A stretch of 17,663 nt of DNA, taken from contig CAZZKV010000038.1 in NCBI GenBank assembly GCA_964654665.1, positions 1 to 17,663 on the forward strand, read 5' to 3'. A program made the position numbers and the translations under genes. Positions 1 through 5,839 of this stretch are shown piece after piece (positions within the stretch are counted from its first letter, which is position 1; each line of letters begins with the position of its first letter). This stretch comes from CALCKU01 sp964654665 (GTDB lineage: Bacteria > Pseudomonadota > Alphaproteobacteria > Caulobacterales > Maricaulaceae). Below the pieces are notes generated by a model. The model saw only the letters and a program-made list of their open reading frames with translations, was not told the DNA's origin and did not search any database.

Positions 1-1379
1 ATGGTGCGGGTGAGAAGACTCGAACTTCCACTCCATAGGAACCGGTACCTAAAACCGGCGCGTCTACCAATTCCGCCACACCCGCACGAAGGCCTATATA
101 GTTGACTAGATTTTATTTGCACGTTTTTTTTAAGGTAAATGTGCACATTTATTAGGAAATAATGTCTCACATTGATTTTAGAGACATTCACGCGATTCTT
201 GATATGGGAGGCATAATGCCTTTCTATCATTTTTACGCTGGTTCGGCAGTTTATGGCGATCTGATATACATCGGCTCCATTAAGTAATCGCATTGAAATA
301 TAGGTGTGCCGTAAACTGTAAGCGGTGCGAGCTTGTCCGTCTCTATCGTATCTCAACCCTTCCTCAACTAAGATTCGGTTGAATAAATGACGATTGAATT
401 TTCTAAAAAGTAAATCCGTTGGCTGTAGCTCTTGCGTAATACCGTCTTCATGTTTGCCAGCTAAGCGTTCTTTTTCGCGGCGGGCCATCAGCCGTTTGAA
501 GGGCATAACGGCTCCGGTCATAGATTTACAAATGCCGTAACCTCGTTTTCCCCGAACAGTAACAATAAGGATTTCCTGTTTGGTTTCCGCATCAATGACA
601 ATTTCAACGTCCTGTATTTGGATGCGTTTTTCCTCGCCGGGCCGCAATCCGGTATTTGCCATGAACAAAACAAAATCGTGCATGTCTTCATAATGGCTTT
701 CCCATCCTACGCGCTTACCATCTTTGATACGTTTGCGTGTCGCCGTATAAAGCTTCTTGTAATCTTCCGGTGGAAACCACGGCCTTACGCCAATTTTTGT
801 TTGAGACATGTAGGGCTGGCTGAGGTCTGGAATAACCTTTATCCATTCCTCGCCCCGCGCCCATTTTAGAATTTGCCGTATTATGACAAATTCCTGCTTC
901 ATCGTACTAATGGATGGTGGGGTTCCATGTACTTCGGGATAGTCATTCGTTGCGGGTTTATAAGTTTTAGCTATATTTTGTTCGGCACGTTTCACTCGGT
1001 ATTTTCGTATCGTGCTTGCTTTAATGGAGGGCAATTCCATTTCTCCAAAAAACGGAAGTATATGTGCGTTTAAACGATATTCATTATTTTTGATATATTG
1101 GGCACTGCGCGTGGCTGCCCCAAGTGTTTTCAGCTCGGCTAGGTATCCGTTGGCAGCTTCTTTGAACAAATGTTCTTTCTTGATGATTTCGCCGTTGCGG
1201 CGTTTCCCGCGTAAGTCCAAATACCAGTCCTCGGCTACGTCTTTAGCGACCGCGAGTTCTTCTTCTTTTGTGGATTCACGAAATCGTTTGCCGTTTACCC
1301 GCGCTGAATATTGCCAATACCGACTTCTGCCGCGTTTATAGACGGTTAAACGACCATCAAACATCGTATGTGTTGCCAT
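1..1379 (-). CDS. Tyrosine recombinase (phage/genomic-island integrase), frame open at the window edge
   Basis: The frame starts at ATG 1379 (GGGG 8-11 bases upstream) and stays open for 459 codons to the left edge without a stop. The N-terminal third (start MATHTMFDGRL, then KRFREST at 31-37 and EDWYLDLRGK at 50-59) resembles the arm-binding region of proteobacterial island integrases. The catalytic domain is complete: Arg246 in TGLRPGEE, Lys278 in GKRG, the box Y-S-L-R-H-T at 354-359 (Tyr in place of the first His, as often seen in this family), NCRTS at 377-381 and the nucleophile Tyr389 in IERHYASHIKN. Family resemblance ends near residue 404 (about base 167). The remaining 55 codons include the tRNA-Leu gene read as protein, so the natural C-terminus has probably been replaced or lost. 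It catalyses site-specific insertion and excision of its element. It is a real integrase gene; whether the protein is active is uncertain. Confidence 0.85.
   Translation of the reverse strand, partial: MATHTMFDGRLTVYKRGRSRYWQYSARVNGKRFRESTKEEELAVAKDVAEDWYLDLRGKRRNGEIIKKEHLFKEAANGYLAELKTLGAATRSAQYIKNNEYRLNAHILPFFGEMELPSIKASTIRKYRVKRAEQNIAKTYKPATNDYPEVHGTPPSISTMKQEFVIIRQILKWARGEEWIKVIPDLSQPYMSQTKIGVRPWFPPEDYKKLYTATRKRIKDGKRVGWESHYEDMHDFVLFMANTGLRPGEEKRIQIQDVEIVIDAETKQEILIVTVRGKRGYGICKSMTGAVMPFKRLMARREKERLAGKHEDGITQELQPTDLLFRKFNRHLFNRILVEEGLRYDRDGQARTAYSLRHTYISMRLLNGADVYQIAINCRTSVKMIERHYASHIKNRVNVSKINVRHYFLINVHIYLKKNVQIKSSQLYRPSCGCGGIGRRAGFRYRFLWSGSSSLLTRT
2..85 (-). tRNA. tRNA-Leu (anticodon UAG)
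   Basis: Read on the minus strand, the gene folds as a complete class II tRNA. The 7-bp acceptor stem is GCGGGTG/CACCCGC and the encoded 3' end is ACCA. The anticodon stem CCGGT/ACCGG encloses the loop TTTAGGT, giving anticodon UAG, which decodes CUA leucine codons. A long variable arm and a T arm with TTCGAGT in the loop follow. No arm is damaged, so it should be functional. It lies on the same strand as the integrase frame and is entirely inside that open frame, which is odd. A second, divergent tRNA-Leu(UAG) 3' half lies in inverted orientation at 1490-1547. Confidence 0.95.
135..150. repeat. Perfect 16-bp palindrome
   Basis: TAAATGTGCACATTTA is fully self-complementary. It lies after the recognisable end of the integrase and before the tRNA-Leu gene. 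A T-run sits on the wrong side for a terminator, so a protein-binding site (integrase, excisionase or repressor) is more likely. Function is inferred only from the symmetry. Confidence 0.5.
160..187. repeat. Inverted repeat AATGTCTC / GAGACATT
   Basis: Two perfect 8-base arms (160-167 and 180-187) are separated by 12 bases. The repeat overlaps the last recognisable codons of the integrase and is 10 bases from the palindrome at 135-150. It could be a recombinase accessory site or an mRNA hairpin near the end of the gene. Confidence 0.45.
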
Positions 1380-1442
1380 GTAATGCCCCATTCCATGTGT
1401 GTCCAAAAGTGTGTCCACAAATTTGGAGGCTCATTATATCAT

Positions 1443-1468
1443 AAAATCCTTGTTTTTATTAGGATTTT
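1443..1468. repeat. Inverted repeat AAAATCCT / AGGATTTT upstream of the integrase
   Basis: Perfect 8-base arms (1443-1450 and 1461-1468) flank a 10-base AT-rich loop, between the integrase start (1379) and the tRNA-Leu fragment (from 1490). It is well placed to be a regulatory or recombination site at the element end. A weak bidirectional terminator is possible, because the flanks are rich in A and T. Confidence 0.4.
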
Positions 1469-1489
1469 TCTATTTCTGACGGTATTTAA

Positions 1490-1547
1490 CTAGATTTAGG
1501 TTCTGGTATCGAGAGATGTGAAGGTTCAAGTCCTTTCACCCGCACCA
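1490..1547 (+). pseudogene. tRNA-Leu(UAG) 3' half, probable att junction
   Basis: The plus strand carries an anticodon arm CTAGA-TTTAGGT-TCTGG (1490-1506), a variable region, a T arm GAAGG-TTCAAGT-CCTTT and the acceptor 3' strand CACCCGC followed by ACCA (1544-1547). The 5' half (acceptor 5' strand and D arm) is missing: the upstream sequence does not resemble a tRNA. The break at the anticodon stem is typical of att sites left by tyrosine integrases. The fragment is not a copy of the intact tRNA at 2-85, since the anticodon stem, variable loop and T stem all differ. It is therefore the remnant of a second tRNA-Leu allele, in the opposite orientation. Confidence 0.75.
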
Positions 1548-1879
1548 TATATGGAATTATTTAAACAGGTAGTACCTATGCGAGGTCTGTTTGAATCGCC
1601 CTCTGGTCTGAAAGCTCTTGTGGATTCTCAACGAACAATCGCAAACACCATTGGAAAAACTGTGATCCCGGCAAAGAGTTGCATGTTACAGGTGGGTTTA
1701 TCTTTAAGGGGTTGCGGATTTTCCACGAATTGAAAAACCTCTGATAACGCATAGTTATACCAAACGCCCTGAAAACCCAAGTCTTCTGAAAAATTTGTGG
1801 TCCGCTTTATGCTCTAATTCGGCAACAAGCCTGCCAGTTTAACCTATAGGCCTATGAAATAAGATATGGCAGCAAGGGC
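1548..1879. other. Intergenic stretch without a supported gene
   Basis: Between the tRNA fragment and the next possible frame there is only a short plus-strand frame that begins inside the tRNA remnant (1518-1733). It has no ribosome-binding site and no recognisable motif. Apart from a small palindrome (AGGTAGTACCT, 1567-1577), nothing interpretable is seen. It may be degraded sequence left at the integration site. Confidence 0.5.
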
Positions 1880-2140
1880 TTGAAAATTTTCAGGATAGGA
1901 AGATTTGATTGTCTCGATGAAGCAATACTGATACGTGAAATTTTTCTCCATTTCGTGGTCATTAAAACCCGTGGAGCCAACTCTGAATTGATGTCTAAAT
2001 CAAATCCTTTACGCTTCGACCCTGCACGTGAAGAAGAGTATATTGGTGCGTTGAGTTCTAATGAAACGAAAATTTACGGTATGGGAGTAATTGACGCTCT
2101 TTATGAGGAACACATCGATAATGACAATCGATTATGTTAA
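1880..2140 (+). CDS. Doubtful small hypothetical protein
   Basis: An open frame of 86 codons from a TTG start (1880), or 49 codons from an internal ATG (1991), ends at 2140 and overlaps the 3' end of fabI by 4 bases in convergent orientation. I do not recognise it. The C-terminal part (RFDPAREEEYIGALSSN) looks more protein-like than the N-terminal part, but neither start has a well-spaced ribosome-binding site. It may be a gene fragment beside the integration site or a chance frame. Confidence 0.2.
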   Translation: MKIFRIGRFDCLDEAILIREIFLHFVVIKTRGANSELMSKSNPLRFDPAREEEYIGALSSNETKIYGMGVIDALYEEHIDNDNRLC

Positions 2141-2973
2141 CCATCAAGGCCCAAACTGGTTTTGAGCGGGCCTTCTTGGGGCATACCAATCGCATGGAAC
2201 CCGCCGTCGACATGGTGGGTCTCTCCGGTACAGGACAAGCCCAGATCAGAGAGTAGATAGAGTGCTGCGCCCGCCACTCCCATCGGGTCGGTATTCTCCT
2301 GCATAGCCGCCGCTGCTTTGTTAAAGCGGAACATATGGCGACCCGACCCAATACCGGCCGCTGCCAGTGTTTTAATCGGCCCTGCGGAAATGGCGTTAAC
2401 CCGAATGCCGCGCGGGCCGAGATCGGCGGCAATATAGCGTGTACTGGCTTCGAGGGCCGCTTTGGCCACACCCATGACATTGTAATTGGGAATAACCCGT
2501 TCTGATCCCAGATAAGTCAGGGTTATCATGGCCCCGCCATCTGTCATGATCTCTGAAGCGCGACGTGCGGCATCGACAAAACTATAGGCCGAAATATCCA
2601 GCGCGGATTTAAACCCTTCGCGCGTTGTATTTTCAACAAAACTGCCCGCTAGCTGGTCTTTACCGGCAAAAGCAATAGCATGGACAAGAAAATCGATTTG
2701 TCCCCATGTCTCTTTTAGTGTGGTAAATGTCGCGTCCATCTGATCGTCATTGGTGACATCGCAGTCACATAATATCTCCGAACCAATCGATTCCGCCAGC
2801 GGTTTTACGCGGCGCAGTAAAGCATCGCCTTGATAGGTAAAGGCCAATTCTGCACCTTGGGCTGCAAGCTGGCGAGCAATAGCCCAGGCGATTGAATTTT
2901 TATTGGCCACGCCCATAATAAGGCCGCGTTTACCCGCCATTAAAGTGCCGGCTGGAAAGGTTTGATCTGCCAC
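2137..2973 (-). CDS. fabI: Enoyl-[acyl-carrier-protein] reductase (NADH), FabI
   Basis: This cytoplasmic enzyme catalyses the last step of each type II fatty-acid elongation cycle, reducing trans-2-enoyl-ACP with NADH. It is 278 aa, normal for FabI. The nucleotide-binding region GVANKNSIAWAIA (21-33) is the FabI variant of the SDR Gly-rich loop. The catalytic set Tyr154-x9-Tyr164-x6-Lys171 matches the E. coli FabI spacing (Tyr146, Tyr156, Lys163) exactly. The C-terminal part has the usual AGPIKTLAA (197-205) and VDGGFHAIGM segments. The start is GTG 2973, with AGGAG (2984-2980) 6 bases upstream. It lies 24 bases after yggT on the same strand and is probably co-transcribed with it. FabI is the usual target of triclosan-type inhibitors; no resistance change can be judged from this reading. 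Confidence 0.96.
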   Translation of the reverse strand: MADQTFPAGTLMAGKRGLIMGVANKNSIAWAIARQLAAQGAELAFTYQGDALLRRVKPLAESIGSEILCDCDVTNDDQMDATFTTLKETWGQIDFLVHAIAFAGKDQLAGSFVENTTREGFKSALDISAYSFVDAARRASEIMTDGGAMITLTYLGSERVIPNYNVMGVAKAALEASTRYIAADLGPRGIRVNAISAGPIKTLAAAGIGSGRHMFRFNKAAAAMQENTDPMGVAGAALYLLSDLGLSCTGETHHVDGGFHAIGMPQEGPLKTSLGLDG

Positions 2974-2997
2974 GTGAAACTCCTAGAAGATGAGGGG

Positions 2998-3336
2998 CTA
3001 GCCCAGCATATTAAAAATGGGGCCGCCATAAGAGATAATAGATTGCAGCCATGATAAGAGAAGCAGCGCCGCAATAGGGGAGAGGTCTAGTCCGCCAATG
3101 GGGGGAATGATTTTACGAAATGGTTCCAATATCGGCGTGACGATTGTGCGTATAATATTATAAATTTGCCCCATAACCGGATTGCGCAAATTGACAATAT
3201 TAAAAGCAATCAGCCAGCTAAATATAACTTCGGCAAAGATGAAGAGAACCAATATACCCAGAACAGGGGCAATGATTTGCGCCAGAACGGATTGGAGCAA
3301 GGTTATTTGAAAAAGGGCAGCGGCGATATAGGCCAT
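2998..3336 (-). CDS. yggT: YggT family membrane protein
   Basis: A small inner-membrane protein of 112 aa with two hydrophobic segments, about residues 20-48 and 83-105. Between them are the hallmark YggT elements: a FSWLIAF segment, NLRNPVMGQIY, a TPILEPFRKIIPP block and GGLDLSPIAALLLL. The family's molecular function is not established; some members have been linked to cell shape, division or osmotic behaviour. ATG 3336 is the start, with GGAG (complement of 3344-3347) 7 bases upstream. That GGAG lies in one arm of a hairpin, so translation may be controlled. The gene follows the amidohydrolase by 58 bases and precedes fabI by 24 bases. Confidence 0.9.
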   Translation of the reverse strand: MAYIAAALFQITLLQSVLAQIIAPVLGILVLFIFAEVIFSWLIAFNIVNLRNPVMGQIYNIIRTIVTPILEPFRKIIPPIGGLDLSPIAALLLLSWLQSIISYGGPIFNMLG

Positions 3337-3340
3337 AAGA

Positions 3341-3379
3341 CGGCTCCGTTATTACATCTGTGCTATGTAGGCAGAGCCG
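3341..3379 (-). promoter_or_regulatory. Hairpin that can sequester the yggT ribosome-binding site
   Basis: In the mRNA of the minus strand, CGGCTC (complement of 3374-3379) can pair with GAGCCG (complement of 3341-3346). This includes most of the GGAG ribosome-binding site of yggT. An inner 5-bp stem TACAT/ATGTA extends the structure. There is no following U-run, so it is not a standard terminator, although it sits directly after the amidohydrolase stop codon. The pairing is seen directly; the regulatory role is inferred. Confidence 0.4.
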
Positions 3380-3394
3380 GACGTTGCTGCAAGC

Positions 3395-4810
3395 TTATTT
3401 CGGGTCTATTGACGCTAAATTTTTCTCAACCGGATCACCGTTTTTTTTGTAAACCACGCCGTCTTTCATGACAAAATCCACGCGCTGAAAAAGGGCGGGA
3501 TATTTCAGAGCATCACCTTTAATCGCGATTATATCGGCAAACCGCCCGGGCTGTACCGTTCCCCACTGGCGTTCAACCCCCATCATTTTGGCGGGCCAAT
3601 AGGTAGCTGCTTGCAAGGTTTCCATCATAGGTACACCCATAACCCGTGTCCATATATCAATCTCGTTCCATGTCGACTGGCAATGAAATTTCAGCGGAAT
3701 GCCGCTATCTGTGCCGATCAGCAAGACAACACCCGCTTCGCGCAATTGGGTGAATTTACGTTTCAATGTTGGTTTGCGTTTCGGGGTAAGTTGAAAATAA
3801 TCCAACCGGTTAGGATGCTGGATCGAGGCCCTTACATCGGCAATTGTATCGGGTTGTAATCCGCGGTGCCAACAGTCACTATCTGTCGCCTCGGGATTAT
3901 CGCGCGTGTCTTCGAAATTCCATAACCCTTCGATAGTCGGTGTCCAATAGAGCGGCCCTCCGGCAATACGCCCCTTTGCTGTGCGGTCTTTTAGTGCGTC
4001 CATAATATCGGCGGGATATTCTGGGGCGGTGGTCAAGCCGGTATGTTCGAAATTATCAACACCGAGTTCAAGCCCCAGCCTGATTTCGTCAGGTTTATGG
4101 GAATGCCCAACCACTTTCAGTCCATTTTTATGCGCTTCGTCAATCACAGCTTTTGCCGTATCGCGGCTCATTTCATCCTGATCAACCAATTTGATTACAT
4201 CAACTCCAGCCTCCGCCAGCTTTTTAACTTTGGCACGGCCATCGGCCGGATCATCAACGCCCCACCGAAAGGCTTCTGTGCCCGGATAGGCTTTATGCTG
4301 AATAAAGGGGCCGGAGATAAAAAGCCGTGGCCCCGGAATATCACCACGCTGGATACGGGCTTTCACGTTTAGCGAGTCTTGCAATGGCGCACCTAAATCC
4401 CGCACAGTTGTTACGCCCGCCAACAAAAGCTGTACCGCAGATGCGGGCATAATTTCATCGGCGAGACGGTCAATATAGGTTTTATCCCAATAGGCATAAT
4501 CACTGTGCCCCGTTAACATTAAATGGGCATGCATTTCCCATAGACCCGGCATAACTGTCATGGCTTCGGTTGAAATGATATCAAAGCCGTCGGGAATAGG
4601 CAGATTGTCTTGTGTGCCGACATTGATGATATCTGTCCCGTCAATCAAGACCACGCTATTATAAAGCGGCGCCCCGCCTAACCCGTCAAGGAGCGTTCCG
4701 CCAACCAAGGCTTTTTTCGCTCCATAAACCTTATCATGCGGGCCATCATGCGCATGGGCCACAATGGACATTAGGGATAAGGCCAATGTTAAGGTTAAAT
4801 ATCTCAGCAT
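3395..4810 (-). CDS. Secreted metal-dependent amidohydrolase (imidazolonepropionase-like)
   Basis: A 471-aa hydrolase of the amidohydrolase superfamily with a Sec signal peptide (1-20, cleavage after AHA), so it acts in the periplasm or outside. The metal site is complete: His94 and His96 in EMHAH, Lys207 in VDVIKL (the likely bridging, carboxylated lysine), His236/His238 in GHSH, His256 in EHTG and Asp368 in LIGTDSG. The N- and C-terminal beta-sandwich halves typical of the family are present (GGTLLDG near 38; PGRFADIIAI near the end). The fold and motifs resemble Xaa-Pro dipeptidase and imidazolonepropionase-like enzymes that hydrolyse cyclic amides or small peptides, but the substrate cannot be read from the sequence. 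ATG 4810 is preceded by AGGAG. It is first in a minus-strand run with yggT and fabI, and divergent from chvI. Confidence 0.88.
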   Translation of the reverse strand: MLRYLTLTLALSLMSIVAHAHDGPHDKVYGAKKALVGGTLLDGLGGAPLYNSVVLIDGTDIINVGTQDNLPIPDGFDIISTEAMTVMPGLWEMHAHLMLTGHSDYAYWDKTYIDRLADEIMPASAVQLLLAGVTTVRDLGAPLQDSLNVKARIQRGDIPGPRLFISGPFIQHKAYPGTEAFRWGVDDPADGRAKVKKLAEAGVDVIKLVDQDEMSRDTAKAVIDEAHKNGLKVVGHSHKPDEIRLGLELGVDNFEHTGLTTAPEYPADIMDALKDRTAKGRIAGGPLYWTPTIEGLWNFEDTRDNPEATDSDCWHRGLQPDTIADVRASIQHPNRLDYFQLTPKRKPTLKRKFTQLREAGVVLLIGTDSGIPLKFHCQSTWNEIDIWTRVMGVPMMETLQAATYWPAKMMGVERQWGTVQPGRFADIIAIKGDALKYPALFQRVDFVMKDGVVYKKNGDPVEKNLASIDPK

Positions 4811-4911
4811 AAAATCTCCTGTTAGAGAATGTTATCGCCACAGGAATGATAAAGCTAATCACTTCGTCTCAGACACGAAACAGAGGATGAGGTCAACGGC
4901 ATTAAACTTGC

Positions 4912-4936
4912 GGCAGAAATAAGGCAGATTTCTGCC
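4912..4936. repeat. Perfect 9-bp inverted repeat GGCAGAAAT / ATTTCTGCC
   Basis: Arms at 4912-4920 and 4928-4936 are separated by 7 bases. The spacer itself contains a further GGCAG, so an alternative tighter hairpin GGCAGA/TCTGCC (4923-4936) is also possible. It lies about 190 bases upstream of the chvI start, in the divergent promoter region. An operator or a leader hairpin is equally plausible. Confidence 0.45.
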
Positions 4937-4970
4937 CTTTGCTCGCCATATTGGGCTTTTATACCGCCTC

Positions 4971-4989
4971 TATGACAAAAACCGTCATA
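4971..4989. repeat. Inverted repeat TATGAC / GTCATA
   Basis: Perfect 6-base arms (4971-4976 and 4984-4989) around AAAAACC, upstream of chvI. It is short, but next to the 9-bp repeat it suggests a regulated chvI leader or promoter. Confidence 0.3.
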
Positions 4990-5124
4990 TCAAAACTTGG
5001 GAGGGTTATGACCATGTATAGACATAGAAATGCGCCAGCCAGCGTAACACACTTGAGAAAGACAGGCCAATCAGGTTATGTTCAGCCCGGAAAAACAGGG
5101 GCGGTAAATGCCGGGGAGCGCCGT

Positions 5125-5829
5125 ATGGCCAAAATCTATCTTGTTGATGATGACGAAAACATCCTGACATCGGTTTCGATGTTTTTAGAAAATGAAGGTT
5201 ATGAGGTATCGAAATTTCATGACGGGGTTTCGGCATTGGCTGCGCTGAAAGACAGCCCCCCCGATTTAGCTGTATTCGATATTAAAATGCCGCGTATGGA
5301 CGGGCTTGAATTATTGCGCCGCTTGCGCACAACATCCAATTTACCGGTTATATTTTTAACCTCGAAAGATGATGAATTTGACGAAGCTATAGGCCTGAAT
5401 TTGGGCGCGGATGATTATATTAAAAAGCCTTTTTCCCAGCGCTTATTGGGCGAGCGGATCAAGGCGGTCTTGCGCCGGGCCTCGCTAACCAATATCGAAT
5501 TGCCCATGCCGCAAGACGGCGATGAAAAAGTCATCACCCGCGGCAAGTTGGTGCTGGACCCCAACCGGCATGCCTGTTCATGGGAGGGCACGCCTGTTCG
5601 GTTGACGGTCACAGAATTCCTTATCCTAGAAGCGCTGGCCCGTCGGCCCGGATATGTTAAATCCCGCGATCAATTAATGGATGCGGCTTATGATGACCAG
5701 ATTTATGTCGATGACCGCACAATTGACTCGCATATAAAACGTTTACGCAAAAAGTTCCGCAAGACGGATAAGAGTTTCGATGGTATTGAGACGCTCTATG
5801 GCGTCGGATACAAATATAAAGAAGCCTAA
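5125..5829 (+). CDS. chvI: Two-component response regulator ChvI (OmpR/PhoB type)
   Basis: The cytoplasmic DNA-binding partner of the ChvG kinase; in rhizobia, Agrobacterium and Brucella the pair controls responses to acid and envelope stress, exopolysaccharide and host interaction. It is 234 aa. The receiver domain (1-115) has the acidic pocket VDDDEN (7-12), phosphoacceptor Asp52 in VFDIKMPRMDG, Thr79 and Lys101. The C-terminal winged-helix domain carries the characteristic ChvI stretches LTVTEFLILEALA, VKSRDQLMDAAYD, VDDRTIDSHIKRLRKKF and IETLYGVGYKYKE. The start is ATG 5125, chosen because GGGGAG lies 6 bases upstream and the protein then begins MAKIYLVDDD, as in the family. The chvG start follows the stop by about 10 bases. 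Confidence 0.95.
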   Translation: MAKIYLVDDDENILTSVSMFLENEGYEVSKFHDGVSALAALKDSPPDLAVFDIKMPRMDGLELLRRLRTTSNLPVIFLTSKDDEFDEAIGLNLGADDYIKKPFSQRLLGERIKAVLRRASLTNIELPMPQDGDEKVITRGKLVLDPNRHACSWEGTPVRLTVTEFLILEALARRPGYVKSRDQLMDAAYDDQIYVDDRTIDSHIKRLRKKFRKTDKSFDGIETLYGVGYKYKEA

Positions 5830-5839
5830 AAAACGGCTT

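Larger units (their letters stand above)
4811..5124. other. Divergent control region between the amidohydrolase and chvI
   Basis: A 314-base gap that must hold the promoters of both divergent transcription units. It contains two clean inverted repeats, listed separately, and a looser one at 4863-4879 (TTCGT/ACGAA). The chvI frame is open upstream to 4939, but the 62 extra codons do not resemble response-regulator N-termini and have been left out. Confidence 0.5.

Noticed and set aside
618..1341. Plus-strand frames of 66 to 109 codons
   Set aside because: They are antisense to the well-supported integrase gene and show no protein-like motifs.
1..1379. The integrase as a pseudogene, because no closed reading frame is visible here
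   Set aside because: Codon-by-codon reading shows one uninterrupted frame with all catalytic motifs. It only lacks a stop inside the window.
105..1497. ACTAGATTT occurs at 105-113 and 1489-1497 in the same orientation, as possible att core repeats
   Set aside because: Nine AT-rich bases over 1.4 kb can easily recur by chance, and the copy at 105-113 lies outside any tRNA structure.
1518..1733. Plus-strand frame of 71 codons
   Set aside because: It starts inside the tRNA remnant, lacks a ribosome-binding site and resembles nothing recognisable.
4939..5124. A 62-residue N-terminal extension of ChvI
   Set aside because: Response regulators of this family begin just before the first strand; ATG 5125 has a good ribosome-binding site and the extension looks noncoding.
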